Shown: in pieces, positions 21,239-33,100 of the stretch | Position numbering within the stretch: the stretch's first letter is position 1 | Layout of the letters: each line of letters begins with the position of its first letter | Source of the DNA: Lenisia limosa | Lineage: Eukaryota; Breviatea | Reading direction: 5' to 3' | DNA: 41,801 bases | NCBI GenBank assembly: GCA_001655205.1 | Contig: LPNZ01007350.1 | Coordinates: forward strand, 1 to 41,801 | The notes under the pieces: model-generated | What the model saw: the letters and a program-made list of their open reading frames with translations, nothing else | Told to the model about the DNA's origin: nothing | Databases searched by the model: none | Program-made: the position numbers and the translations under genes

Positions 21239-23578
21239 ATGGTTTGTTTTGTACCTTCTGCGCACATCTTATCTATAGAATGACGCTGGAGCTGTTCACG
21301 ACCTCGTTGACATCTCTGAGCTGTAAGCTTCGTTTTCTCCCATATTGTTCTATCTATTTCTATTAGTCTTTTATCGAAGGACAGCTTGCCACTTTTGTTT
21401 TATGATAGCTCAGTGATAGCTTTCAAATAATTAATAACATTTTTGTAATCCCTCTATTTTAAGTTAAGCGATCTATGGCATGACTTTCGCCCAACCAGGT
21501 TTGATGACAAGAACAATGACTTCATTCGGCACGTTAATGCTGCCGAAGACGTAAGGGGGGTGGGGGCTAGGATTTAATCAACTTCTGTCTTACTTGTTTG
21601 AAAACTCAACGAAGATTTTAATAATAAAACCACTTCTTTCAATTCTACACTAGTGTTGTTTTGACAGATACTGAGATGCATTCGTATTTGTTCTTGGATA
21701 ATGCGTGTAGTTGAGCAGCCACCGTAAGGATAATGAAATCAGTGAGGCAGAGGAATGCCTCAAGAGTATGCGAAAACTTCAGAAAAGGTGTGGTCGAGTT
21801 GTGCCATTGACAGGGGGCGGGGGGTGAAGGAAAGTTCGATGAATATTTTGTGTGAGTAATCTTAGTAAATTAAGGTATATCTCTCTACCTTTATCGAATA
21901 TATGTACCTGACCCATATAACAAAGAATTGGGGTGCATTGGGCTTTCTTATTCTTGATAGCTGCTTTTTTGTATTATATTGTATGTATACTTAGACCAAA
22001 AAAACAATCACCAAAATGTTTTTGTTCTGCCATTTGATTTGCCCTACACTTATGTCGATTCATTGGGTTTTTCTGATGAAAGCACCAACTCTCCCACTTT
22101 TTTTTTACCATTCTTCAGATTTAAATTAGCCTTCCGAGACTTGCCATCTACACATGTGAAAAAGGTGTTTTTCGATCAGGTGAGCCATCCTTTTCTTGTT
22201 TCCGGTCTTTCTTCCTTCTTTATTTTTACTGTCTTCTGTTTTGTTTCTTCTTCCTCATAATTTTCACTTCCCTCACGGCTCTTAACATTGCACAGAGACA
22301 AAGAGAGCAGGAAAAGATCCTCAAGGNNNNNNNNNNNNNNNNNNNNNNNNNNNNNNNNNNNNNNNNNNNNNNNNNNNNNNNNNNNNNNNNNNNNNNNNNN
22401 NNNNNNNNNNNNNNNNNNNNNNNNNNNNNNNNNNNNNNNNNNNNNNNNNNNNNNNNNNNNNNNNNNNNNNNNNNNNNNNNNNNNNNNNNNNNNNNNNNNN
22501 NNNNNAGTAATACACAATTATGAGAGGTGAATAGCCCAGTTGAAATTTTGACAATATATTTAAACGACAATATCTTAGGATATGCGATGCGGTCCTTTTC
22601 TCACTCTATACCTGAGCTCACTGACCGCAGGGGCTGGCGTGGCTGACAACATGACCGAAATGGAACTTCTGAAACAGGCGGGACAGATCCAGGACGACTC
22701 CCTGTCGAGTCTTGCCAGGTCCAAGAAAATGATTGATNNNNNNNNNNNNNNNNNNNNNNNNNNNNNNNNNNNNNNNNNNNNNNNNNNNNNNNNNNNNNNN
22801 NNNNNNNNNNNNNNNNNNNNNNNNNNNNNNNNNNNNNNNNNNNNNNNGTGTGTTTGGCAATGTTGCAAGGGGAGTCTACTTCAGAGACGATTTTTCTTTT
22901 GTTCTTACGTTGCCTTTATTGTTTTTGTTTATTTAGTTCAACAAATTGAACATCACCCCTCCCTTTGGTTCCAAACAAAAAGACACTGATTTATCTATCA
23001 ATCCTCAATCAGTGATATTTCCCTCGTCTTTTTGAAGCGAAATGAAGCACCACTCACATCTAGACTGGCGCTCAAACTTCAGCGGAATTGAAGTCACAAA
23101 CAGAACAGCTTGAGAACATCCGAGACAATGTTCAAGACATGCAGTCTGATATCAGGAGTGCAAAGAAAGAATTGAGGTAAGGTTCACCCGGTCTCCTTCA
23201 TATTTCAATGATGATGTTATCCTCACATCCATGTGAGATATGACGCTGTTTTGGTTTGAGCAAAAAAAAACAACCTTGTAGTAGATATCTATTCAGAGCT
23301 GTTTCACGGATTGTCTTTTCCAACTTATGGTGACCCCTTTCATCACCCCCTAATTGACCTCCCCCGTGTTTCTTATTGTTTTTTTGTTTGGAGGAGTTTT
23401 AGATTATTCGGTTCGATGACCCCCTCTCAGAGCGTTTGTCCGCCGAATGGCCACTGATCGAATTATTATGTGCTTCCTTCTTCTCGTCATCATTGGTGTG
23501 ATTTTCATTGTGGCGTACAAGCAAATCAACCCTGATGCTGACGTCAACAGTCCGCCTGAATACCAGAAAGATGCTTAG
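21239..23578 (+). CDS. NPSN: NPSN-like Qb-SNARE with C-terminal membrane anchor
   Basis: Exons in frame: 21711-21787 (DNEISEAEECLKSMRKL), 22119-22179 (LPSTHVKKVFFDQ), 22296 to the gap, 22631-22737 (MTEMELLKQAGQIQDD), 23064-23176 (SELKSQTEQLENI type Q-SNARE helix) and 23431-23578 (FVRRMATDRIIMCFLLLVII, ending NPDADVNSPPEYQKDA, stop TAG). The SNARE helix with its central Gln, the RRMATD linker, one membrane helix and an INP tail match the novel plant SNARE (NPSN) family (ATDKCIMAFLFLIVIG...NP) better than VTI1 or GOS1. Such Qb-SNAREs act in fusion at the plasma membrane or cell plate in plants and are patchily retained in protists. Start is uncertain: ATG 21239-21241 followed by a 37-base intron keeps the downstream frame (NDAGAVHDLVDISELDLWHD), whereas ATG 21280 does not. 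Gaps 22327-22505 and 22738-22847 remove part of the N-terminal and SNARE regions. Confidence 0.82.
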
Positions 23579-23927
23579 ATGTGGCTTTTTTCTTCGTTTT
23601 ATTTAACCCCCGCTCCTCCAAAAGTGGAATGATGTTCTTGCATATTCGATATACAAAACTCCAGTGCCAATAAGACCAGGAAAATATCGGTAGGATTGAA
23701 GATAGTAAAAATATCCATGTCCTTCTTTGGGAAATGAAGTGAAGTACTGATTCATGATATTATCTACTACCTTAAAACAGTATCCAGATACCTTGTGTTT
23801 TGCTTCTTTGCAGCTTCTTGGTACAAACACACACCAGTAAAACATAAATCAGAACACCATAGACCACAACATCACATGTGGATTTTAAAAAAAGAAACAA
23901 AAGACCATATCGCAGTCAGCACTGCAC
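23579..23927. other. Convergent intergenic region
   Basis: About 350 bases between the stop codons of the SNARE gene (plus) and the ankyrin-RING gene (minus). An 80-residue minus-strand open frame fills much of it (23603-23845), but it has no motif and no splice partners, so I leave it out. I see nothing else here. Confidence 0.5.
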
Positions 23928-26714
23928 TCATAAGAAAGCTTCGATCCGATCCTTGATCTCCCTCCTGCAACACGGGCACTTCTTGACCATTCTCGAACAT
24001 GGATAACAGGTACGAAGATGCCTGGAATTTTCAGATTCGGCATTCCAAATGCTTGATATCAAATCCGCAGACGACCTATTCTCCATCATAGGGTAATTCG
24101 AATACCAATAGCAATCACAACTCCCACCCACCTGCAGGGCAAGAATAGTGTGTTGGCAGGATCATCCATGCATATTACACAGGAAGCTGCAGGGGGCTCC
24201 TTGATTGGCTCTTGCTAAAGAGTCAGCTACTTTTCGAGGGGGAGGCTGGTTAACCTTCATTTGAGGCTGGTTAACTGTCATTCACTACAGCTTACCTCCT
24301 CTATTATAAGAGGCTTGGCAATGTGGTGTGAACAGCCGTATTCAAAACAGGTCAGCCCCTAAAGAATAATATTAAAAGTTCATTTTTTTGAACAATATGA
24401 GAGAAAATGTGAAAAATTCAACAAAACGACCACCAGAATATTAACCCCTTCTCACTTCCAAGTCAGTCTGCTGGGGGTCCGCACCCTCTTTGATGAGAAA
24501 CTTGACTGCATCATCATTACTGTAGGCACAAGCGTAATGTAGCAGGGTCCACCCCTTGAAGGTTAAAGGATCTAAAAACTATTTCAAAAGAGCAATAAAG
24601 TATCAGTTCATAGAACATAAAAAGTACTTCGATATTCGGAGGTACATACGAGATGAAGCATGTTCCTCATTATTATGAACCTTTATGCATCCCCCATCCC
24701 ACAGAGGTGAATAAAGAGTTAACAAACTCTTTGCAAAATGTACTCATAAAAGCAGCTAAATTTCCCTTACGCAGATACTGCAAGCAAGCAACCTAATAGG
24801 TCAAATCTGGTCAAAGAAATATCATTGTTAGTAGCAAATGATAGGGCAAATAAATAAATAAATTTAATAATATTACATCTATTAAGGATGGTGTGGACGG
24901 CTTCGGCCAGATATCTCTATATGGATATGATACTATATTATACCGCTTTCCGCGTACCAATGTACATAATATGTGATATAGCAACCCACCTGTGACTCTT
25001 GAGAGTAACAAGTAAGGTCATTAAAGAGGTCAAGTCTTTCAGTAGAAACTGGTACCTAAATGGTGACATAAATACTCCCAAAAAGTTCACACATAGGAAG
25101 AACCTAGACGAAGAAACCAAAGCCCATTGGCAAATTCAACCGTTTGTCTTACTTCAAGGTTGGCACCGAATTCCACCAGTAAATAAGGTAAAGAACCAAG
25201 AGCCCTCTCGGTATGATGTGACAGCATGTACTGGAGTGCTGTTTCACCCTAGATGCATGAGCACTTTTAATCTTCACCTCTGACCACCATCTGAACTGCA
25301 ATAGCACTGTCCCCTTAACAAAGGTATAATTATACCAATGAGAAATAAAAAACAAGGTTGTATCTGGCCAAAGCCGTCCAAACCATCACGCTTATAAGAG
25401 ATATGGAATTATAGTAAAATATTAATTCACCCAATCATTTGCCTTACAACTCTGCGCACAGCTTTCTGCGTGTCTCCCCAGCATACAGATAGTTATAATT
25501 CCACATCATTTGTACATATACCAAAATTTCACACAAATAAATGCGCTTGTCATTTATTTTGTTTTCTAGGTATGAAACACTCCACGTTACTTTTGCTTCA
25601 AACTCGATTTCAGCACCCTTCAAGAGGAGTGCACGGCATGTAGCTAGCTTTTCAACAGAGTCATGCTTACTAAACGCACTTGAGGCACAAGCAGAAAACA
25701 GTGCAGTCCACCCCGTCTAGAAGAATTATGTTTGCTCCCAGAAGGCCAAGGCAGCAGAAGGTGGAATTCAATCACATTCTTGAATTTCACTTTTGACTAA
25801 TGTTACAGACTTCAAAAACGATTGTCTAAGAGGATTTATCTAGAATATGGGAAACAAAGTAAAAAAGCACTGTGCAACACAATTGAGATGGGAAATAGAT
25901 AGCTGATAAACGGTACTCTTTTTGTAGCCGCAACTTGTGCGTAAAGCACGAGGGAAATGAGAAAAGGCGTGAATGGCTCGATATTTCACAGCTTAAGAAC
26001 ACCTTACTTTGTGCCCACATGGTCATTAATATCATCCACGTTGGCACCAAAGTGAATGAGCAGTTGGCAGTGGTGCACTCTTGATCGAAGGGATGCACAG
26101 ATCAGAGGGGTGCAGCCCTGTGAATATTATGCAGAGTTCAACATGGCTCGAACATGTTCGCTCTTTATGAACAAATCCACCACGGCTTCCAAAAGAATGA
26201 AGAGCCCCCTTAAAGCACCCATCTCACAATATCACAGGAGAAGCTTTCCCCTCGGCAATGTACGGCTGACGGATCCAACTCCAAAACCTCACGAAGACTT
26301 TCACAGGTACCGATGCTAGATGCTTTGATGATCACCTACGTTCTTAGAAAAGAAGAAAAAGATCACAGTGCAATGAATATTTGGAACACAAACGAGACAC
26401 CCAAGCCCTACATGAGGCGGAGTTGTCTGAGGCATTGTGTTTCTGGTGAACAACCTGGTCGTGTGACCAGACTACTGCATAACTACTCCCCGTGATTGGT
26501 CAGACTAGGTTGCGTACGGGGGGGGGGGGNNNNNNNNNNNNNNNNNNNNNNNNNNNNNNNNNNNNNNNNNNNNNNNNNNNNNNNNNNNNNNNNNNNNNNN
26601 NNNNNNNNNNNNNACGTTTGGGCAAACTGGTGGAGGATCCCAGCGACCATCGGAAGCTAGTAAGACGCAGGCGGGTTCAGAAGTGTTATGGTCGCTAAAA
26701 ACTTGGAAGTCCAT
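23928..26714 (-). CDS. Ankyrin-repeat protein with C-terminal RING finger (E3 ligase candidate)
   Basis: The C-terminus is a RING finger split over two exons: 24132-24214 (SCVICMDDPANTLFLPC) and 23928-24021 (RHLRTCYPCSRMVKKCPCC, ending RREIKDRIEAFL, TGA). The Cys-x2-Cys, Cys-Arg-His, Cys-x2-Cys and Cys-x2-Cys spacing is the C3HC4 type seen at the end of IAP/MIB-like E3 ubiquitin ligases. Upstream exons encode ankyrin repeats: about 24455-24548 (GWTLLHYACAYSNDDAVKFL), 25152-25248 (GETALQYMLSHHTERA), 25600-25719 (GWTALFSACASSAF), and 26020-26116 (GCTPLICASLRSRVHHCQLL). The ankyrin part would choose substrates and the RING would recruit an E2. The 5' end is unresolved; ATG 26712-26714 (MDFQVFSDHN) is a candidate next to gap 26530-26613. 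Two introns carry dispersed repeat copies. Confidence 0.8.
24888..24950 (-). repeat. Dispersed repeat, copy D (truncated, intronic)
   Basis: Contains GGTGTGGACGGCTTCGGCCA followed by GATAT, the same core as the left end of copies A, B and C but in inverted orientation relative to A and B. Only the left-end block is present. It lies in an intron of the ankyrin-RING gene, about 400 bases from copy B. Confidence 0.7.
25322..25490 (+). repeat. Dispersed repeat, copy B (intronic)
   Basis: A copy of about 170 bases: AATGAGAAATAAAAAACAAG, then CCGTCCAAACCATCACGCTT, TTATAGTAAAATATTAATTC, CATTTGCCTTACAACTCTG, and CTTTCTGCGTGTCTCCCCAG. It is close to identical to copy A over most of its length. It is preceded by the perfect palindrome GGTATAATTATACC. 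It lies in an intron of the ankyrin-RING gene (minus strand). Confidence 0.85.
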
Positions 26715-27185
26715 GCGGCCGTAATTTTGTGAAATAGACAACTAGAGGATCTCGGGAATATGTTTCATTGTTGCTCATTTACAAACCATATCGACAACGG
26801 CCGCGCATGGACTGCCCGATTCGTGTTTTTGACGGCCAGTGTTACAATTGTTGTAGTAATGTGATTAACGCAGTCCATGGTCCGTGTGGCTAGTACTTTT
26901 GGATTGTAAAAATGAGCAAATATTTGCAACACAACAAAACTTTCTTCTAAGTATTTTTGGAGGCAATCGGCAATCGGTCAGTCCATGCCGCCGTACTTTA
27001 CACTAGAAAAAGGTGTGTGAATGTCCACCATACATTTACACATTTGAACCCCTTTGGAAGTCTCATGTCTTCTATTTTGGTGTTGGACTCTCCAGTTTGA
27101 AGGAAAAATGTACATATCAGATGAAAACACAAGCAAAATAGTATAAATAGAAAACAGGAAACGAAAACAAACATCTTATAACGCT
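26715..27185. promoter_or_regulatory. Intergenic region with a repeated start-like motif
   Basis: About 470 bases between the ankyrin-RING gene and the stop codon of the HCP fusion gene. The motif AGTCCATG(C)GGCCGTA or a close variant occurs at about 26708-26722 (overlapping the candidate start), inverted as ACGGCCGCGCATGGACT at about 26797-26813, as CAGTCCATGGTCCGT at about 26874-26888, and as CAGTCCATGCCGCCGTA at about 26981-26997. It may be a promoter or 5' untranslated element of the ankyrin-RING gene, or a decayed repeat. Confidence 0.45.
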
Positions 27186-30100
27186 CTACTCTTCAAGCAT
27201 GCCCTTTGCAGCCATCATAGAAGCGACATCCTTCTTGGCGTCTCCAACAGGACGCACGCCGAAGTCCTGAACAGTCAAACGAGTGGTGTGAAGGAATGAT
27301 ATCCGAAAAAAGGAAAGAAAAGAAAACAAAGAACAATTGCCAAAAACAGTAGTGCTTGACTTAAACAACATACCTTGACGAGGATGTTGAGCACTTCGGG
27401 GCCGACAAAAGCAGGGAGCTGGGGACCAATGCGGATGGGCTTGATACCGAGAGCAAGGAGCTTAAGAAGGACGGCAACAGCTGCAAAGGTCAAGGGGGCA
27501 GATGACACTTATAAAACTCCAAGCCGAGCACATCATAGCCTACCCTTCTGTTCGAACCAGGACAGGACAATGGAGAGGGGAAGGTCGGACACTTCGCAAC
27601 CGAGGGCGCCGGCAAGGGCAAGGGCAACCATGACGGCTCCATATGAGTCGTTGCTGGGGGGGGGGGGGGNNNNNNNNNNNNNNNNNNNNNNNNNNNNNNN
27701 NNNNNNNNNNNNNNNNNNNNNNNNNNNNNNNNNNNNNNNNNNNNNNNNNNNNNNNNNNNNNNNNNNNNNNNNNNNNNNNNNNNNNNNNNNNNNNNNNNNN
27801 NNNNNNNNNNNNNNNNNNNNNNNNNNNNNNNNNNNNNNNNNNNNNNNNNNNNNNNNNNNNNNNNNNNNNNNNNNNNNNNNNNNNNNNNNNNNNNNNNNNN
27901 NNNNGGGGCTCAAAGGAGTGAGAATGAATAAAGAGGACAGCCACGATGCCAACCATTGTCCCATATCGAGGCAGCGGGGGATGCCGGTGTCACCAATGGT
28001 GTCGTAGTCCAAGTGGTTGACTCGGAACTTGCCGCATCCGAGGGTGAGAATCACAGCCTTCTCGGGAAGCTCCTTAGCCAACTCTGTGTAGTAGGATCGT
28101 TCACCTGGGGGGATGGTGAAAAAATTGACAGGGAAATCTACTCTATTGGCAAACTGATACACTGTGGTTGGAAATTGTAAACAATTAACTCTTCCCAAGA
28201 ATTGCAAAAGCAGGGAGGGGGTAGCGTTGTACAAACCTTCGTAGCCGTCACAACCGCCAATTAGGAAGAAGCGGGTAATCTCACCAGCCTTGACTGCGTC
28301 AAGGATGGTGCCTGTTGTGTCAAAGGAGGATGGCAAATGGTCCTAGTATCTTCAAACCAAGTTAATGGTCTCAGTTTGCCCCTCACCAGCGTTGGCGATA
28401 ATGAACTCGTGGCCGAAACCGGTGGTCAGCTTGGTGGGGCAAGGGTAGACCCTATATCGTGAGAATGGTTAAAGAAAAGTCTGGTTTCAACCGAAAAGGT
28501 GAAAAAAGAGTCCTTTAACAAAGCCTCATACTCGTCCTTAGGGTAAGCGAAGACCTTGTCTTCCTCAGTGAAACCCTTGAGCTCCTGAGCCTTGGCAATG
28601 ACGGGAGAAAAGTCGTGGAGGTTGCCCAGCTTGCCGGTGCCGTGGATGTGCTTCACGTTAGGCCAGGCAACAGCGCCTATTGAGGTTATTCTCGTCATGG
28701 GAAAGGTACTGATATAACAGTATAAAAAAACCACAGGCAGTCAGCTCACCAGCAGTGTACATTCTGTCGGCGTAGGGAGTCAGGACGGGGGTGAGGCAGT
28801 TGGTGGACATGATGATGGAGCCGGGGAAGTGAGTGAACTCGATTGCCTGTCTCTGCCATGCGGCGCCGTAGTGGCCGGCAAGATGCGGGTGGTCGCGGAG
28901 CTGGGGGTAGCCGAAGGCTAGACTTGTGTGAGAAGAGGTCTTTGCCAAAAGAATGCATCATTTTAGCCCCACAATTAGAGCAAGGCATTTGGATGGCTTA
29001 CCAGGAAGCATTTCACCGTGGGTGTAGACGTAGACGTCAGTGCCCTCACACTGCTTGAGAAGCTCACTCAACATCCACAGATCGTGACCGGAGAAGACAA
29101 TGCACTTGCCAGGACGGGGAACAACGGGAACCTGAGGGGGTTATATGATGCTACAGGGGAGGGGGGGGGGTAATCAGTTGTGAACCTACGGAATGGGGNN
29201 NNNNNNNNNNNNNNNNNNNNNNNNNNNNNNNNNNNNNNNNNNNNNNNNNNNNNNNNNGGGTTTGCCGAGGGTGGCGTTGGCATTGTAGAGGAGCTCGCCA
29301 GCAGTGAGGGTGGTCTTTCCAATCATGAGGGCCTTGGCGAGGACCTGAAACGGTTACATGGCTTCATCAATAGAGGAGCTTTGGATATAAGGCAAGTGCT
29401 CACCTGTCCAAGGTCGTCAGCAGCAGGGGTAAGGAGGAAGTGGAGCGCCTCTTGCATATTTTTGTAGATTTCGGGGTTTTCGTGGCCGAAGAGCAGAGCA
29501 TGGTCACTGAAAGGAGTGAGTCAACTGGCTCAAGTATAACTGTGGTTTTATGAATTAAAGAGTTCACGGCCTACCTGTAAGCGGAGAGACCCTTGATGCC
29601 GTAGATGATGAGCTCCTGAGCACCGACAAGAGAGTCGTTGTAGAGCTCACGCATGCGCTCGAGGATGGACACTTCAGCTCCGAGTGCGGCAAGCTCCTCA
29701 ACCTACAATATCAGCAAGGACAATCGCAATAATCAGATTCACTGTAATTGAAAAGGCCTCCATCTGCTGACCTCATCGGAAGGAATGGAGAGCTCGTCAT
29801 GGCTGAGAGGGCACACGGGGACGTCAACGCCCTTGGCCTTGCAGACCTTAGTGAGACGCTCCTCAGCGGCCTTGGTGAACTTGTTGATGCGGCGCACGTA
29901 GTCTGGTGGAGGGGGGGGGGGGNNNNNNNNNNNNNNNNNNNNNNNNNNNNNNNNNNNNNNNNNNNNNNNNNNNNNNNNNNNNNNNNNNNNNNNNNNNNNN
30001 NNNNNNNNNNNNNNNNNNNNNNNNNACATCAAAAGCACGCACGCACCAATGATGCGGCCTTCGTCGAAGTTGACGTTGGTGAGGGTGGCGAAAGCGGCTT

Positions 30101-33100
30101 CCATAGTCAGGCGGTTGGCGTCAGCGTCTTCAGCAAGAGGGTCAGCAGGCTGCTAACGTGAGCAAAATGTTTAACATGCAATTTTAGACGAAAATACTAT
30201 ACCCCCTCACGTCGGCGATCTGTCTGATCTCGGTAGCGAACCATCCGAGGGCCTTGCAGTGGTGGATCAAGAGATCCTGGAGCTGGGCAACAGTGGGGGT
30301 CTTACCGCAAACACCGGTCTGGTATGTAAATACCATTTTTATTTGGTTTAGGATTCAATCAGAAGCATGAAAGAAGGCAATAATATAAAAAAAAAAATAA
30401 CGAAACGAGTACCCCCCCCCCCTAACAGTGACACAACCGGTTCCATTTTGGGTCTGCTCGCACTGGTAGCAAAGCATCTGGGCGTCGGGGTTGGCGTCAG
30501 CGAAAGTCTTGATGTTGGCACCTTCAGCCTTGGTACCGCGCTCTGTGTCGTCAAAATAGAGATAATATCTGGTCGAAACCGTCCATTTGAAAGGACAACA
30601 AAAGCAATTAACAATATAAGATGGCTCACTGGTCTTGCCGGTAACAAGAGCCTCTTCCTCAGCATCCTTGGAGTAGGCTTCAACAACCATGCGGCCGTTT
30701 TGGCGCATCTTGCGTAGCATGGCGCGAGCGCGAAGACGAGTCCATCCCTAACATGGTAAGCTCCCATGCTATTCACTTGAAGAGCTGTTTTACGCAAATC
30801 AATGGAGGAGTGATTCGATATACCTCAGACTCCTGGAGAGACTTACGGACGGTTTCCTCAACATGACGGGGAATGGCACCACCGAGTCCGCTGGAGAGTT
30901 AGCATTGATTCAAGAGAATACATGATATCATATAATATATATATATCATATACACTTTTGGGATTTATCAAGACTAACCAGTACACGTAGGCACCCTCGC
31001 CGCCGGCAACAGCAGCAGAAACCTTCTTGGGGTTGGCAGTGATGGCATCAGTGATCTATGATCGGTCATATTTGACAATTGAAAGAAGATAATGAGAGCA
31101 ATAGAACAGAAAGGATAAAGAGAGAAAAAAGCGCTCCGTACTCTGATCTTGTCCTCGTCACGAGAGGCAGCAACGGTAATGTCGACAAGGCCGTCCTTCT
31201 GGAACTGCTCAAGCTCATCAACGTAGAGGTAGGTGGAAGCCTTGCGCTTAATGCCGAAGAAAAGAGTCACGAGGGCGACCTTCTGGCCAGCAGCCTTGGC
31301 AGCCTGACGGTCCTGTGGAGTCAGACACTTCCACAAAACAATAAAAAAAAAACACAAAAGATGCTAACACGCCATTCAAAAGTGTAGACCCCCCTCTCGA
31401 ACCTGGATGATAGAGCGCATGACACCGATAGCGGAACCGATGGCAAGAGCACAGACGGGAACCTCAGGGGCAGGGAGAGTCACACCGGGCATAGCTCTGG
31501 CAATCATCTTCTCGCCGGCTGCGGGGGTGAGAAGCATGATGGGTTGCGAGTTTAGTTCATTTCATATAAAAATCTTCCGACTTCCGATAAATGTCCTCCT
31601 ACCCTTAAGGTTGGCAATGTAGTTGGAGCAGAGGCCGACACGCTTGCCGTCAGCGGATTTGTCAACAGAAACGCAGAGGTCAATGTTCTGAGAAACCTGG
31701 GAGAGGGGGTGAAATCGGAAGATTCTCAATGTGAAACTTTGAAACGTTGAAACCAGCCCAAACCTTAGGGGAAGAGGCAATGGAGTAGTAGCGAGGAACA
31801 ACGCGAGGAAGAACGGTCATGGCCTGAGCTAGGACGGGTAAGAATGCCAATAGCAACAAAGTAACCAAGCACGAACTAACCGATGGTAATGTTGATAGAA
31901 GGGTACTCCTCAAGGATGGTCATGATGGAGAAGTTGGAGCGCATGCGGAGAGCGTACTCCTAGTGGGTTAGTAAACATTTCTTAAACGCTACCTGTTCTT
32001 GGCAATTATTAAACAGACAAGTGACCTCCTGAGGAAATATCAATCCAAGCCTACACTTTCCTTGCCGGTGGTGGTGGAGAGCTTCATGAGAGCAGCAGCC
32101 TCCTTGGCATCAGAAGCGACAATAGAGAAGCCCTCAAGAAGAGAACGGCTAAGAGGTCGGTTAAAGCACAAAAGGGCACGTATAGAAGACTCACAAACAT
32201 ACAACCAATCCAAAACATGCAGTGAAGCTCACCTTGGAGCGGCGGAGACGTCAAGGATGTGTGTGAAAACGTCGCGAGCCTGGACATGAGCAGGGGTCTT
32301 GGGCGCATCGTCNNNNNNNNNNNNNNNNNNNNNNNNNNNNNNNNNNNNNNNNNNNNNNNNNNNNNNNNNNNNNNNNNNNNNNNNNNNNNNNNNNNNNNNN
32401 NNNNNNNNNNNNNNNNNNNNNNNNNNNNNNNNNNNNNNNNNNNNNNNNNNNNNNNNNNNNNNNNNNNNNNNNNNNNNNNNNNNNNNNNNNAGTGTCACTA
32501 GTATGGTGTTCAGCCAACCTGAGTGGCATCGACAGCAAAGCGCTTGCAGGCACGGTCAACAACCTCCTTGGGGACCTCAGGGAAGACCTCAACATAGCCG
32601 CCGAGGGCGTACTTGCTGGGGGGTGGGGGGTAAATGAAGCGCACAAATTCACACTCCATCAGGAAGACAAGTTAAGAACAGCCCATATCAGATTATCTGT
32701 TAACTCTTTCAGAAAGACATTGAAAGAGTAACTGACTGGTCACATACAGTCAATGTGCACAAGCCTACCCGTCAGCCTTGAGAGTGATGTTGACGGAAAC
32801 GTCTTCGAAGTCCTCAGTGGTCATGTTGGTGTTGGCAACAACCTCCATGAGGCCCTTCTCCACAGGCCCGTTGTAGGCCCTAGTATAGTTAGTTACACAT
32901 GAACATAAAAGGAAAAGAAAAACAAATGAATATTTTATAACAGCCATCTCTTCATGTCAAAGCAAGATTCCCCTTCAATTCCCCAAATTCAGACAAAACA
33001 GAAGAAGGCAAGAGAAGAGAAGGAGGAAAGAGGAGCCAACATACTTGGCACCATCTTTTTTCTTGAAGTTGAAGCTGCAGGGAAGAGATCCCTTGCCTTC

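Noticed and set aside
21280-21322. ATG at 21280 as the SNARE start
   Set aside because: Its frame gives phase 1 at the GTAAGC donor and does not join the downstream exons; the frame that does join has no ATG here and needs the upstream ATG at 21239.
22176-22570. Open frames on both strands across gap 22327-22505
   Set aside because: They consist mainly of N and shadow the SNARE exon at 22296.
23603-23845. 80-codon minus-strand open frame between the SNARE and RING genes
   Set aside because: Composition is ordinary, there is no recognisable domain, and it lies between two convergent stop codons.
27375-28007. 210-codon plus-strand open frame
   Set aside because: Almost half of it is N, and it is antisense to well-supported HCP exons.
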